From assembly GCF_907164915.1 (NCBI RefSeq), contig NC_061862.1:127357641-127421640 (forward strand): a stretch of DNA of 64,000 bases, read 5' to 3'. This DNA comes from Impatiens glandulifera. Taxonomy: Eukaryota > Streptophyta > Magnoliopsida > Ericales > Balsaminaceae. A program made the position numbers and the translations under genes. Below are positions 33,490 through 44,079 of the stretch, in pieces. Position 1 is the stretch's first letter; each line of letters opens with the position of its first letter. The notes beneath the pieces are model-generated. The model was not told the origin of the DNA, did not search any database, and saw only the letters and a list, made by a program, of their open reading frames with translations.

Positions 33490-34299
33490 TTTAGAAAATA
33501 TCCATAATCATAATTTTTATACCAAATTTAAAAATATGTCAAAAAATAATCTGAATTATTACTTATTACTGTAAAACACATGTACGTGTCCTAAAGTAAA
33601 ATTTCTCTTTCACTATTTTAAAATAATAATTACATTTTTTTTTCACAAAATTTATTTATTTGATTGAAGGTAGCTATTATTATTATTATTATTATTAACA
33701 TAATGTAATTGTGTTGCAAGAATAAATAAAAATCACATTTATAAAATTGAAATAAACAATACTCACATTTTTGTGGGTCATTGTTTCATCGGCTTAATTA
33801 TCCTTTTAGTCGTTAACATCTATGATCTATGATCTGAACATTATTATTTAATTAATTTTTCATGTCAAATATATATTATTTTTATCATATATATTTATGA
33901 GAAGTGATAAGGAAGGGAATTTAAGAGAGAACAGGGAAAGAATGATGTGTCACTATGTCACTAGTTGGTTGAAAAAATGATAAGAAGTGAGGAGAAAGAG
34001 AAGAGAGAAAAATTTTGTTATTTTTTAGTTAATGCGCCACATCATTTCCTCCCAATTCTTTTCCTCAAATTTTCTCTCCCAATCATTTCTCTATATTTAT
34101 ATAATATCTTATTATGATTGTATCTTGAGAATAATAGGACCGCAACACACCGAAAATGATATAAACAAAATATTATTAATATTATATATATATATATATA
34201 TTAAATAAAAATAATATTATTTAAATCTAAATAATTTTGAATTGATTTTAATTTCTAAAAATTAAATTAAATTCAAATATAATATTTATATATATTTTT

Positions 34300-34350
<51 letters not shown>
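31817..34350. other. AT-rich intergenic DNA with minor repeats
   Basis: No gene recognised. A 28-base unit (taagagcaactctaatcgat, atcaatat) is duplicated in tandem at 32141-32196. The stretch 32195-32465, bounded by cagggacgaatccagga and agtcccttgctccgtcga, resembles the ends of a common plant non-autonomous repeat, but the ends match poorly. A gagtttgaaaat unit is repeated at about 32964-33005. (TA)n runs lie near 33450-33482 and 34304-34348, and a (tta)n run at about 33676-33697. Confidence 0.5.
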
Positions 34351-34352
<2 letters not shown>

Positions 34353-34789
34353 GGTTTTAAAATACGTGGTTGGACCGCCGGTTCGACCGCGAAACGGTTG
34401 AAGGGATGGTCCGGTTTTTGACTTTAATGCGGTCACCTTTCGAACTGATCAAAATCCGGTCCGACCGGACGGTTCAACCGAAAAAACGAGCCGGAAATAT
34501 CCGGTCCGAAAGGTCATTATTTTAAACAGTAAAACTCTGGACCTCTTCTCTCTCTACTCATCTATCTCTTCTCCTCTCTCTCTCTCGACTAATCTACCTC
34601 TTCTCCTCTCTCTCAAGACTGGATCATCGGCCTTCAAGAAGAAGACATCAGTGGGAGTCTGGCGTGAGTTAACTGGAGGTGGTGGTGATAAAACTTGAAC
34701 AACCGTCTCAAATCTCAAATAACAACTCTACCCCCTATTTTCCCATTACAACAATCGTAGATCTGAGGGATTCTTTCACTTAAGCAATT

Positions 34790-35000
34790 ATAACATTCCT
34801 GCTCCTTTCACTTAAGCAATTACTACATTCCTGCTCTGTCAAATCCGGAGTGCACTGCATCATCGCATATAGGGTCCTGAAATCTGGTCCTTCCTTATTC
34901 CCCGCCGCAAATGTCCGACGCGAGCCGCCAACCGCCGCCTTAACCATCAGATCGTTGAGCAACGACCGTAAGTCCTGGTTGAAGTGGGAGATGTAGCACC
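34790..35000 (-). pseudogene. Cysteine-rich receptor-like kinase fragment (DUF26/Gnk2 domain)
   Basis: Minus-strand frame with [19 protein letters not shown] then FAAGNKEGPDFRTLYAMMQC and TPDLTEQECSNCL. The C-x8-C-x2-C spacing (CTPDLTEQECSNC) is the DUF26 signature, and the preceding FNQ...L...L...A..GG..R.FA.G stretch is typical of cysteine-rich receptor kinases, whose extracellular region has two such domains. Only part of one domain is present, with no signal peptide, membrane segment or kinase. It lies immediately downstream of the HSP70 fragment on the same strand, so a transcript could join them, but frames do not obviously match. Confidence 0.82.
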
Positions 35001-35057
35001 ACCAATAAAGTAGCAGGTCATCGAAGACATCTGCAACATTCGATGAAATCTTGAAGG

Positions 35058-35222
35058 AGACCCACCGATAAGGACAACATCGTGGATAGTGTTCTTGTCC
35101 ATCTTAGCATCCCTCAAACACTTCTCAACTGGCTCCATACACTTTCTGAACAAATCCATTTTCAAGTCCTCAAATCTTGCACTGGTGATGGTTGAATAGA
35201 ATCAATACCCTCAAACAATGAA
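35058..35222 (-). pseudogene. Cytosolic HSP70 fragment
   Basis: Minus strand. SLFEGID (35222-35202) is followed by a small deletion that shifts the frame, then [20 protein letters not shown] and [15 protein letters not shown] are read in the next frame. These are adjacent, highly conserved segments of the nucleotide-binding domain of eukaryotic HSP70/HSC70, ending at the phosphate-contacting GGS. After GGS, similarity to HSP70 stops and the receptor-kinase fragment follows within about 60 bases. Fragment only, frameshifted, non-functional as a chaperone. Confidence 0.88.
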
Positions 35223-35545
35223 TCAATCAGACCTGGGGTTGGGGTTTTCGCTGATGTCTTTCTTGCATAGACACTCACCTTGACATCCTTCCTATAGAGA
35301 CACCATCTTGGGTGTAGAGTTTATTCACCAAGTGGTGACCTGGGATTTTCGTTGATCTACATTACATCCAACTGCTATATTATATATTCTAATCAATAGC
35401 GATGGAAGAAGGCAGAGAGAGAACTTAAATTTAATGAATTTTATAAATTCGGTTCAACCAGTGGTTGAACCGGTTGGACCGGTTAAACCGGAGTTCGCCC
35501 AAAAAATCGGGCTGATAACCGGAACGGTTTTCAAAAAGAAAGATT

Positions 35546-37753
35546 TAATTGCTGATCTATTTAAATAAAACTACCCGAATTTTTTTACTGTAAATTGTAA
35601 TTTTAACTCTTAATTTAAAAAAAAAATCAATTTAGTTCAATATTTATTTATTAAATTATTTAAAAATTAACAAAAATCTTACATTTATACACTTGATTGA
35701 TTTATTTTTATTTTTTAATTTTTTTAACCCACCCAAATTATTTTCAAATCCACCACAACTATACACACGAACCAATCATATAAATTGACCATATTCATTA
35801 GATTGAAATAAAAAGTGTTTTGGCAAAAACAAATCTTTAATTTTGAATTAAATTACCAATCAAATTATATAAAGTTTTGTTCAGTTTAATATTACTTATT
35901 ATATAATTATTATATAATTATTTAAAAAAATAAAAATATTAAAAAATCATCTAATCAATTCATTTTTTTTTTTATATTTTGTATATCTATAATGATTTAT
36001 TATTATTTAATAATTAAATTTAGTAAAAATTGATATTTATTAAAAATAAAAAAATTATTATAATAGATAATTGAACAAATATAAAAAAAAGTATATTTTA
36101 AATTAATATATATATATAAATCATTAAAAATAAACCTGTGGTAATAAAATATTCTTCAGGTACATAGTGTATTGTTTTTTTTTATAATAATAAATAATAG
36201 ATAATTGAATCCCATTAATTTTGTCTGATAAAAATATCCAAATTTTTCATAACATGCGACTTGTCACCCATTAATATTTACAAATACCCATTAATATTTA
36301 CAAATCTAGAAATTAAGTGTTTTTAGATATTGTAACGCCTTCAAATCTTTATACTTTCTAATTAATATATATATTTTTTTTATTTATGAGTCTTTTTATT
36401 CTTGGATTTGTTGTAGAAAATATTTTTTAATATTTTAAATAAATTGGGAATTGACTTTTTAAATTATAAAGTAGCCACCTATTTTTTCTAAAATTAATAT
36501 AAAAAACATTTCGCGTATTTAAACATGTTTTAAAGATTCTTTTTCGATTTGAGACTTAGTTACACTTGGAAAAGAACTATCGGGCTTACTCCCCTCCATG
36601 TTTGTCAGAGTAATTGTCTCCAATTTTTAAAATTATATTGTTTTCCACTTTTTTTTCCACATGATTTAAATACATTTTATTGAAGATATTAAAATTTTAA
36701 AATTTAAACACATATTTGGAAATCCAATTTTGATTGATTTTTATACCAGTAGTTGATGATTTGTATAAAGTTAATGCCGTTAGATGGATTTTTTTTTCTA
36801 AAAACCGAAACTTCAAACTTCTAGCTTAATGACTGTTTCTCATTCAAAGGGTCTTATTCTTTTTTTTTTTCTTTAGAATGACTAGGCTGTTCTATTTATA
36901 GGCAACCCAAGTTTTGGGATGTCTTCAAAGTCTTCATCTCAACTGAGTTTCATTAATATGTTTTTGTCTTTTTGGTTGAGATATTCTTCTATAAGTTTTC
37001 GGAAGACTTCCAACAACTGGGTGAAATGATCACCTTCTCTTATGCCTGGTTTTCTTTTGTTTTTTTAAAAACTCATCTAAAATCAATTTTTTAATCAATT
37101 ACTTCCTAATAATTAAATCACTTAATTCATTAACCAAAATATTCTTTAAGTCTTTTTACCAAAAATAATCGACGTCTCCTCAAAATTATCATCATCATTA
37201 CTTTTTTTTTTTCTCTAAATTTTTTCAAAAACTCCAATCCGAACAAGGCCTCAGTGATCCTTTTGAATTTTGATCTACTTGATTTGATGAGTATGGGATA
37301 AAGATGAGGATTTGGATTAGACTGTCTTGGATCCTCATCACCGATCTGATCTGTTGAAGAAGAAGACAAGTCACGGCTTGTAAGAAGATAAGTCACTTGG
37401 CGGCTTGGTTGAGCTCACGGCTTATGCCAGTTTGATGATTTTTTTTTTCTTTTATAAAACAAATATAAATATAATTATTATTATATATATATATATTATA
37501 ATTTTTTTATATTTTTATATTTTTATTTATTTATTATTATTATTATTTATTTTAAAATATTCTGAAATTGTTATTATTACATTTTTTTATATTTAAAATG
37601 GGGTATGTAAATATTAGGTTTATATATATATTCCATTTAAATATATTGCGAATTAATTTTTAAATAAATTATTATATAAATATTTTTAATATATAATTTA
37701 TATATTAAAAAATAATTAATAAAAATAAAATAATTAATATATATAATTATTTA
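35546..37753. other. AT-rich intergenic DNA
   Basis: No gene recognised. An 88-codon minus-strand frame at 37130-37396 is low in complexity. Part of 36160-36320 (cattaattttgtctgataaa, atatttacaaatctagaaat) is a diverged relative of the repeat at 37754-38007. Long A/T tracts dominate from 37440 to 37750. Confidence 0.5.
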
Positions 37754-38007
37754 TTTATTAGAAAAAATATAAACTATAATAAAAAAGAGAAACAAACATC
37801 CTATGAAGTTTCACAATTAATTATTTATTCATTATTTTTTAAAAATATTTGACTTTTTGATATAACTTATATTTATATCAGTTAATTTAGGTCCGACTTT
37901 ATATTTAAATTAATAACTCGTTTCATTTTGTCTAACAAAAAAAATCCAAATCACGACAAGTTAAATTTTACAAATTTAGAATTAAACGATATTAAATATA
38001 TATTTTT
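37754..38007 (+). repeat. 254 bp duplication, left copy
   Basis: Begins tttattagaaaaaatataaa and ends tattaaatatatattttt, immediately before the LTR start TGTTAG at 38008. Its twin is at 40639-40893; I count about three differences (one extra G, two substitutions). The pair flanks the truncated copia insertion exactly. Confidence 0.9.
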
Positions 38008-39211
38008 TGTTAGATAAAATTAGACTGGTTAATAGAACTTAACACAAACAAATCTCTTATGCAGTAACAAACAAAGAACCGGACCGGTCAAATCACTGAA
38101 CCGGTTAAGAAACTCAACCGGTCAAACACCTAAACTGACCAGAAACATGACCGCACAAAGAAGGCAAGATTTGTCAAAATAAGAAGGCCGGAAACACTAG
38201 ACAGTCGCCAAGGAATAACCGGAAGCCATCCGGTTAACACAGATAACCGACCAGCACAAGAAGATACTTCGGGTATCTGTTGAGAATGATACCAAAGGAA
38301 CAGACTGAACATTGCCATATCCATACAAGTCTGAGGACAGTCTGCAGGCTGCAGAAGACAGTCCTACAAGATCTTTCTACTTCAAGATAAATCAGAAAGA
38401 TAATCTTCCAAGTACAGACAACTGTCTAACCGACAGTTACCACATTGAGTAAAAGACAAACCTAGCCGGTTTGTCCTACATACGGGAAGAACAGACTGCC
38501 AGGTCTAAAAAGTTGATCGCCAGGTCTGAATCACTAAACCTCTGCTCAACCAATCAAATTCAAGGAAATGAAATGTGACCGTTGGCACATTTCACCTATA
38601 AAAGGAGGAGCTGAAGAGGAGTAAATGTGGGACACAGTGGACAATTAATTTACAAGTGATAAGATTGTGTTCTATCTCTAGAAAGCTTAAGTGCTAAGTT
38701 GAAGTGTGTATTTACAATTTCGGTTAAAATTGTACGGGTGTTATTGAGCAGGAAATAAGTCTCGATCGGATTGTGTTTGTATTCCTTAGTGAATATCCTT
38801 CTCGCGGTTTCGAGAGGAAGGGGTGACGTAGGAGTTTTATCTCCGAACATCCATAAAAACCTGTCTTGTTATTTACTTTCTGCTGGTTCTACATTCTAAC
38901 CGATCTGTACTAACCTACTTACACCGCTTTGACCGACTCTACATTACCTAAACCGAATCACTAAGATCCAAAACCGACCCAACAACCCCCAAACCTGTCT
39001 AATCCAAAACCGGTCCTGCCTATCTCGTGAGTGTGCTTCTTCAACCTGAAACAAACCTCTTCTGCGCTTGAACCTGGTTCAAGGGTTTGTGACAGTTTGT
39101 GTAGTATTGAAACCCCGGTGTTAATCTCTAATAGGATTAATTACCACCCTTTGAGTGAGACGCGCTAACCGGCCCAACTCCGGTCCTCCAGCCGCGACCT
39201 AGATCCTAACA
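38008..39211 (+). repeat. 5' LTR of truncated copia element (1204 bp)
   Basis: Bounded by the inverted termini TGTTAG (38008) and CTAACA (39206-39211). The first 250 bases are rich in accggtc/aaccgg words. A TATA box cctataaaaggagg lies at about 38594-38607, implying transcription start near 38630. The block 38789-38876 (gaatatccttctcg, ggggtgacgtaggagtttt, tctccgaacatccataaaa) is shared with the LTR remnant at 21079-21165. Confidence 0.85.
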
Positions 39212-39213
39212 AT

Positions 39214-39228
39214 TGGTATCAGAGCAGT
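39214..39228 (+). promoter_or_regulatory. Primer-binding site (initiator tRNA-Met)
   Basis: tggtatcagagcagt begins two bases after the LTR end and matches the 3' end complement of plant initiator tRNA-Met, the usual primer of copia reverse transcription. Confidence 0.85.
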
Positions 39229-39250
39229 TAGTTTCAATACTCAAGCAAAC

Positions 39251-40657
39251 ATGTCTTTCGATAGGCCTCCAATGCTAGAAGGTGATGACTTTGCCAACTG
39301 GAAGGCACGCATGTACCTGCATTTAATCACCATGGATGATGAGATGCAGTTCATAATAGCCGAAGGACCGATAATCATTGATAAGGATAGGAAGGACTGG
39401 ACAACTGAAGACAGGAGAAGAAATAATCTGGATAACCATGCCAGAAACCGGATCTCCAACGGTGTGGACAGAAACACGTACTGCAAAATTAGAGACTGCA
39501 AAACCGCAAAGGAAACATGAGAAACAGTTATACAAATTCATGAGGGAAATGAAAGAACCAAGGAAAACAAGGTAATGGTAGCTACTCAGAAGTTTGAAAG
39601 CATCAAGATGAAACCGAGAGAAACAATGAGAGAATACAGTGACCGGTTCACAGGTGTGTTAGACGAGCTAGCAACTCTTGGCAAGAGGTATGATAACAAG
39701 GAGGTCATCATGAAAGCGTTAAGATCTCTTCCAAGTGCATGAGATATAAAAACAATGGTAATGAGGGAATCAAACTACCTAAGTAAGATGAAGCTATATG
39801 ATGTATTCGAAGACCTTAAGGCATATGAGTTCGAAATGAGATCTAAGACTGAAGAAGAGGTTTCAGCCTCAACCTCAACCAGAGCATTGATCACATCCAC
39901 AGAACCGGTTGCACCTGCACCGATCAGAACCGCCGAACAGTTCACCGAGGATGCCATGGCAATGCTTGCACAGAAATTTGGGAGGTTCATGAAAAGGAGC
40001 CAACCGACAAACAACTACAACTATGGTGATAAATCTAATGTAAGATGCTATAACTGTAACTGTTTGGGACATTTCAAGTGGGAATGCAGAAAACCGAGGA
40101 GGGATGACCGGAAACCGGACAATCAAAATAACCGAAATAACTATCAACAAACCGGTGAAGGAAGTGAGGTTCAGAAAGCATTGATAGCCGATGATGGAGG
40201 AAGTCTATGGGCTCACAGTGACAATGATGATGAACTCACATGCCTTATGGCAAATGAGGAACATGTATTTGACTCTCCTTGTGAAGAATTTACTAAAGAT
40301 GAGTTATATAATGCATTGAATGATATGGTAGCAGAGTATAAGAACCTACTAACTCTATTACCTAAGCAACCCAATTTTAGAGCCGACCTCATAGTACCCA
40401 TTCTGACCGAACCAAAGATCATACAACCTGATGAAACCTCTACCTTAGAAACCGAATTAGCACCTGAACTATCCTCTGAAACCGAACAGCTCAATGAGCC
40501 AGTTCAAGATTTGACCGAGGAAGAAAATGCCCGACTCCAGTATAAAATGGCCGCATATAAGAGATCTAGTGAAATGGTAAGAAAAATGTGTAGTTATAAA
40601 AGACATCGTACTTGCATGTTTGGTCTAGGTTACAAAAATTTATTAGAAAAAATATAA
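39251..40657 (+). pseudogene. Copia gag, frameshifted and truncated
   Basis: Starts MSFDRPPMLEGDDFANWKAR 37 bases after the primer-binding site, a typical copia Gag N terminus. Reading breaks at about 39518 (stop after CKTAKET), resumes in another frame with FESIKMKPRETMREYSDRF and LPSA, hits a stop near 39740, and then runs open from 39755 to 40657. The CCHC knuckle CYNCNCLGHFKWEC (C-x2-C-x4-H-x4-C) is at about 40047-40090. The rest is acidic with repeated EPE/TEL segments. Coding similarity ends at 40638; the last codons come from the duplicated flank. Confidence 0.85.
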
Positions 40658-40893
40658 ACTATAATAAAAAAGAGAAACAAACATCCTATGAAGTTTCACA
40701 ATTAATTATTTATTCATTATTTCTTAAAAATATTTGACTTTTTGGATATAACTTATATTTATATCAGTTAATTTAGGTCCGAGTTTATATTTAAATTAAT
40801 AACTCGTTTCATTTTGTCTAACAAAAAAAATCCAAATCACGACAAGTTAAATTTTACAAATTTAGAATTAAACGATATTAAATATATATTTTT
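40639..40893 (+). repeat. 254 bp duplication, right copy
   Basis: Second copy of 37754-38007, starting at the truncated gag end and finishing in five T before atttaaatatat, the sequence that would continue the original locus. Near-identity shows that it arose with, or shortly before or after, the copia insertion. Confidence 0.9.
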
Positions 40894-41244
40894 ATTTAAA
40901 TATATTATTAATTAATTTTTAAATAGATTGTTATATATATATATATATTATAAAATAATTAGTAAAAATAGAATTATTAATATATATATATATAATTATT
41001 TATAAATAGAGAAATAATTTTTTTTTTACATTCTATTAATATTGTTTCATAATTAATTATTTTTTTAAATATTTGACTTCTGATATAACTTATATTCATT
41101 AATTAACTTATAACTTCTGATATAACTTATGATGTCGAATTTATATTTAAATAAACCAACCTATTCATTTTGTTAAAATAAAAACATATTAGTCATGTGC
41201 AATCCGCTAATATTTACAAATATATGAATTAAACATTATATATA
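40894..41244 (+). repeat. Diverged third copy of the same AT-rich repeat
   Basis: tttaaatatattattaatta, atttgactt, gatataacttatattcatta, cctattcattttgtta and tcatgtgcaatccgctaat follow the order of 37630-38007 but with many substitutions and gaps. So the locus already held an older tandem copy of this dispersed repeat before the recent 254-base duplication. Confidence 0.6.
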
Positions 41245-42000
41245 AGTAGAAACTCTATAAAATAATACACTTGGTCCATAAATTAATAATTATTAATTTA
41301 TATATTAATTTATAGTAAAATACTTAGTTTACAAACACCTAAACTTCCACTTAATTATTGTATATAATGCATATACTATATATTAAATGAATGACCTAAT
41401 TTGAAAAAAAATCTTCAATCTCCCACCTTATTATTCTTTTTATGTTTAATGTATCACTTTATGGACATTAAAAATATTTTCTAATATAAATAAGATAAAA
41501 ATACTGTAAGTTAACACAAACAAATCATACACACAACATGACTTTCCTTATTGAAAGCGTTATTGAAATTAATAAAGATGATATCGATAAAGAAGATGAT
41601 GAAAGTTCTACAATGGAGTCCCTTTCGCAAAACGAAACTATTAAAGCGGAAATCACATTGAACAAATTCTTATTGAGTTATGAGAAAACAACACCAGAAG
41701 TTCTTACCATGCTAAGGAAAATTAGAAACGACGTTCAAGCGGAAATTGATTTCAACAAAAAAACAAAAGACAATTGAGTCATTTTTTAAGAAACCTTTAT
41801 AAATCATTCATTTAATATGCTATATATAAGAAATTATTAATTTATATTTTATATGGGGTCTAAAAAAATTATCAAAAATGTATTATCTTATAATTTTAGC
41901 GAATTATTAATTTAGCACATTATCCTGAGTCGAGGACCGGCCAAAAATATTATCATAGAGAGTTTATTAAATAATCGAGTATTAATTTATCGAGTTTTTA
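41245..42000 (+). mobile_element. Pogo/Emigrant-like DNA transposon remnant
   Basis: The left end agtagaaactctataaaata and right end (complement) taaaaactcgataaattaat resemble the terminal inverted repeats of plant Emigrant/Lemi1-type pogo elements. The internal ggtcc (41273) and ggacc (41935) motifs sit near each end as in that family. A short transposase C-terminal remnant lies inside. About 756 bases, so most of the transposase has been lost. The TA target duplication cannot be judged in this AT-rich context. Confidence 0.65.
41538..41777 (+). pseudogene. Pogo/Tigger-type transposase C-terminal remnant
   Basis: A 79-codon frame ending KAEITLNKFLLSYEKTTPEV then LTMLRKIRNDVQAEIDFNKK. The pattern 'AL..L..FLL.......L..LRKI...I' is like the C-terminal tail of plant pogo/Tigger-like transposases. 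The DDE catalytic core and DNA-binding domain are missing. The assignment rests mainly on the surrounding inverted ends. Confidence 0.45.
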
Positions 42001-42492
42001 TATATATATATATAAAATAAAAGAATAATGATTTCATTGTTATCATATTCATTTTAGTTTAAAACATTTAAGTGTTAATTGAATTAATAAGATTTGATAT
42101 TTTAAACACCAAATTAAATCTTATCAATTGAAAATAACTAATAAGTTATTATTTTTTCTTATTTTTCTTTAAAATATAAACTTATATGGTAACCTATTAC
42201 AAAATATTTGTGTATTCTATATGAATTTATAAACACTATATAAATTTCACATGAGAAACCATTCATTCTTATTAGTTAACAAATATGTATTATTGTAGCA
42301 AATCTTAACAATGAAATATTTATGTAGTTCCAATTCAAATAAAAATAATAATCCATTACAACCAGATATGAGGTCAATTTAAATAATTAAATAAATTCGA
42401 ACCACACTTAAAATATATTAATTGAAAATCTATTCGTTTTTATTTAATATGAAAATTTGTTTAAAATTATTATTATATTAATATTTTATAAT
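42001..42492. other. AT-rich spacer
   Basis: A short (TA)n run, then AT-rich DNA with no frame or repeat of note, up to the target duplication of the next element. Confidence 0.5.
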
Positions 42493-42497
42493 TAATT

Positions 42498-43033
42498 TGT
42501 TAGATTTATTGGACTAATAAATATAAATAATGTGTTTGGGCTATTTTTATTCGGAATTCAATAAAAAGTAAATGATCATTAAGTATTTATTATTTTTTAT
42601 TGAATAAGTCACATAATTAATATAATTAATAGTACAGAACGGTTATATGTAGAAACCGTCAATTTATTTATTATTTATGATGATTAAATAATAAATAAAT
42701 AAAGAAATATAATATAAAAGGGTTGTGGTTCCCCGATTCACAAGTCACTAGTTTTCATTTTCTCATTAACCTCCCATCGTAAGAGAGAAGAAGGGAGAAA
42801 ACCGCTTGGAGAATCGGAAGAGCAAACCCAAACTCAAAGATCTTCATCATGAATTCAGGTACGCTTCCGCTTGTTTAATCAACTTATGGACATAGAAAAA
42901 TTTATGTATTAGGATTGTGATTCATGCATGTTAGATATTATCGATCTATAGGATTATAGAATAAAACCTGAAAGAAAATCTAATATGTATTTGTTTAGAA
43001 TCATGAATTTAGGACTAAAGAAAATTACTACAA
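42498..43033 (+). repeat. 5' LTR of copia element (536 bp)
   Basis: Starts TGTTAGATTT, ends ATTACTACA. A TATA box in aatataatataaaaggg at about 42704-42720 places transcription start near 42745-42750. Downstream, inside the LTR, is ATGAATTCAG|GTACGC (ATG at 42849), a start codon followed after ten bases by a splice donor. Confidence 0.92.
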
Positions 43034-43035
43034 TT

Positions 43036-43049
43036 GGTATCAAAGCCAA
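43036..43049 (+). promoter_or_regulatory. Primer-binding site
   Basis: tggtatcaaagcca starts two bases after the 5' LTR and matches plant initiator tRNA-Met complement with one change (a for g). Confidence 0.85.
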
Positions 43050-43739
43050 TCTCTATGTTAGTTTGTTGATATTAAGATTTTTTTTATGATATCATATTAT
43101 GATTAAATCATGAATTAAGATATCGTAATGATGATTTGAAGAAGAATGATTTTTAGGGTTTGCGATTCTGGTTATTGTTTTTAAAATAAATAATTAATTA
43201 AAGATTAAGTTTGACTGATATTATTTATTTAAATATATATGTACGGAGTTTTGAAAAGTTCAAAAATTTAATTATTTATTAAATAAATAAAATTTTTATT
43301 ATAAATAAATCACATAACCTATAATTATAATTAAGGATATATATATATTATTAAATATATGTATTTACAGAAAACTGTAACCAAGATTTATAAGGAGATA
43401 TATATTATTGAATATATATAAAATAGTTAATTATTATGTTATATATATTTATTTTTTTGGAACATAAAAAATATAATTAAAGAATTATATATATATATAT
43501 TTTAAAGAATTATATTTAAAATATATATATGGGTTATGTATCTCTTTCATAATATTATGACGTAAATAAAATAATATTAAGAAAATAATTAAGAATTTAA
43601 GGAATTAAGAATTTAATTAATAAATTCAATTCGGTTTTTGAGATTTAAGGAGTTTATTATTATAACCAATCAATTGAAACAACATATTACCAAAGTAATC
43701 TATCTTGTGAATGTTTGTTCGGTATATAGATTTTAAATG

Positions 43740-43985
43740 ATAAGTACGTCTGTAATTTATGCGGATATTATATCGGTCCAAAGATAGATTAATATTGTCG
43801 GGCCGAATTACAGAAGTACCTGTGATGATGAATATGTGACGATTATTCGGTTCCATGTGAACAATAATTCAATCCAAAGATAGAATCATTGTTCGACAGG
43901 ATTTATTGTCAGTATTTGATCATTGCACAAAATATCACTTACAAGTTAATATTTCTGTCCAAAGACTAAATATTAATGTTGTGCT
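43740..43985 (+). repeat. Threefold leader repeat around tccaaagatagat
   Basis: The leader contains tcggtccaaagatagattaa/tattgtcggg (about 43775), attcaatccaaagatagaat/cattgttcgacagg (about 43868) and tttctgtccaaagactaaat/attaatgttgtgctag (about 43952), a spaced repeat with a period of 80-95 bases. It lies between primer-binding site and gag, where packaging or dimerisation signals are expected in retroelements. Confidence 0.6.
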
Positions 43986-44079
43986 AGATATTTTTTTTTG
44001 ATGGAAAAATCTCAATATGAATTTATTAATCAAGATGTGAAAAAATGTGTTCATAGTATTTTTTTTTGTTTAATTTCAG

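Larger units (their letters stand above)
34351..35545. mobile_element. Inverted-repeat DNA element carrying HSP70 and receptor-kinase fragments
   Basis: Both ends are dense in accggtt/aaccggt words in opposite orientation. The left end (34351-34530) begins aaggttttaaaatacgtggt with tggaccgccggttcgacc; the right end (35450-35545), read in complement, begins tttgaaaaccgttccggtta and continues to ggtttaaccggtccaaccgg. Between them lie a CT-rich segment (34545-34620) and two captured gene pieces on the minus strand. No transposase is visible. End structure is like plant hAT-type non-autonomous elements, but the target duplication is obscured by a (TA)n run at the left border, so the class is tentative. 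Confidence 0.65.
38008..40638 (+). mobile_element. Truncated Ty1/copia insertion: 5' LTR plus gag
   Basis: Complete 5' LTR, primer-binding site and most of gag, then an abrupt end at 40638 inside coding sequence, with no protease, integrase, reverse transcriptase or 3' LTR. It is bracketed by a 254-base direct duplication instead of the usual 5-base one. The left junction is precise at the LTR terminus. Confidence 0.88.
42849..44079 (+). promoter_or_regulatory. Putative intron joining an LTR start codon to gag
   Basis: Donor CAG|GTACGC at 42858/42859 in the 5' LTR; acceptor after a long T-rich tract, tttttgtttaatttcag, at 44079. Removing 42859-44079 (1221 bases, including LTR 3' part, primer-binding site and leader) joins ATG AAT TCA G to TT AAT GCT, in frame with gag (MNSVNASAS...). 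The frame upstream of 44080 in unspliced RNA (43998-44079) has no Gag-like sequence. Sequence-based inference; no transcript evidence is available here. Confidence 0.6.

Noticed and set aside
37754..38007. The 254 bp duplicates considered as LTRs of the enclosed element
   Set aside because: They lack TG...CA ends, primer-binding site and polypurine tract; a proper LTR (38008-39211, TGTTAG...CTAACA, PBS after it) lies inside them, so they are duplicated target flank.
39241..39541. Minus-strand frames of 72-93 codons opposite the copia gag
   Set aside because: Antisense shadows of gag.
43626..43856. 76-codon minus-strand frame in the copia leader
   Set aside because: Antisense to non-coding leader with repeated motifs; no domain.
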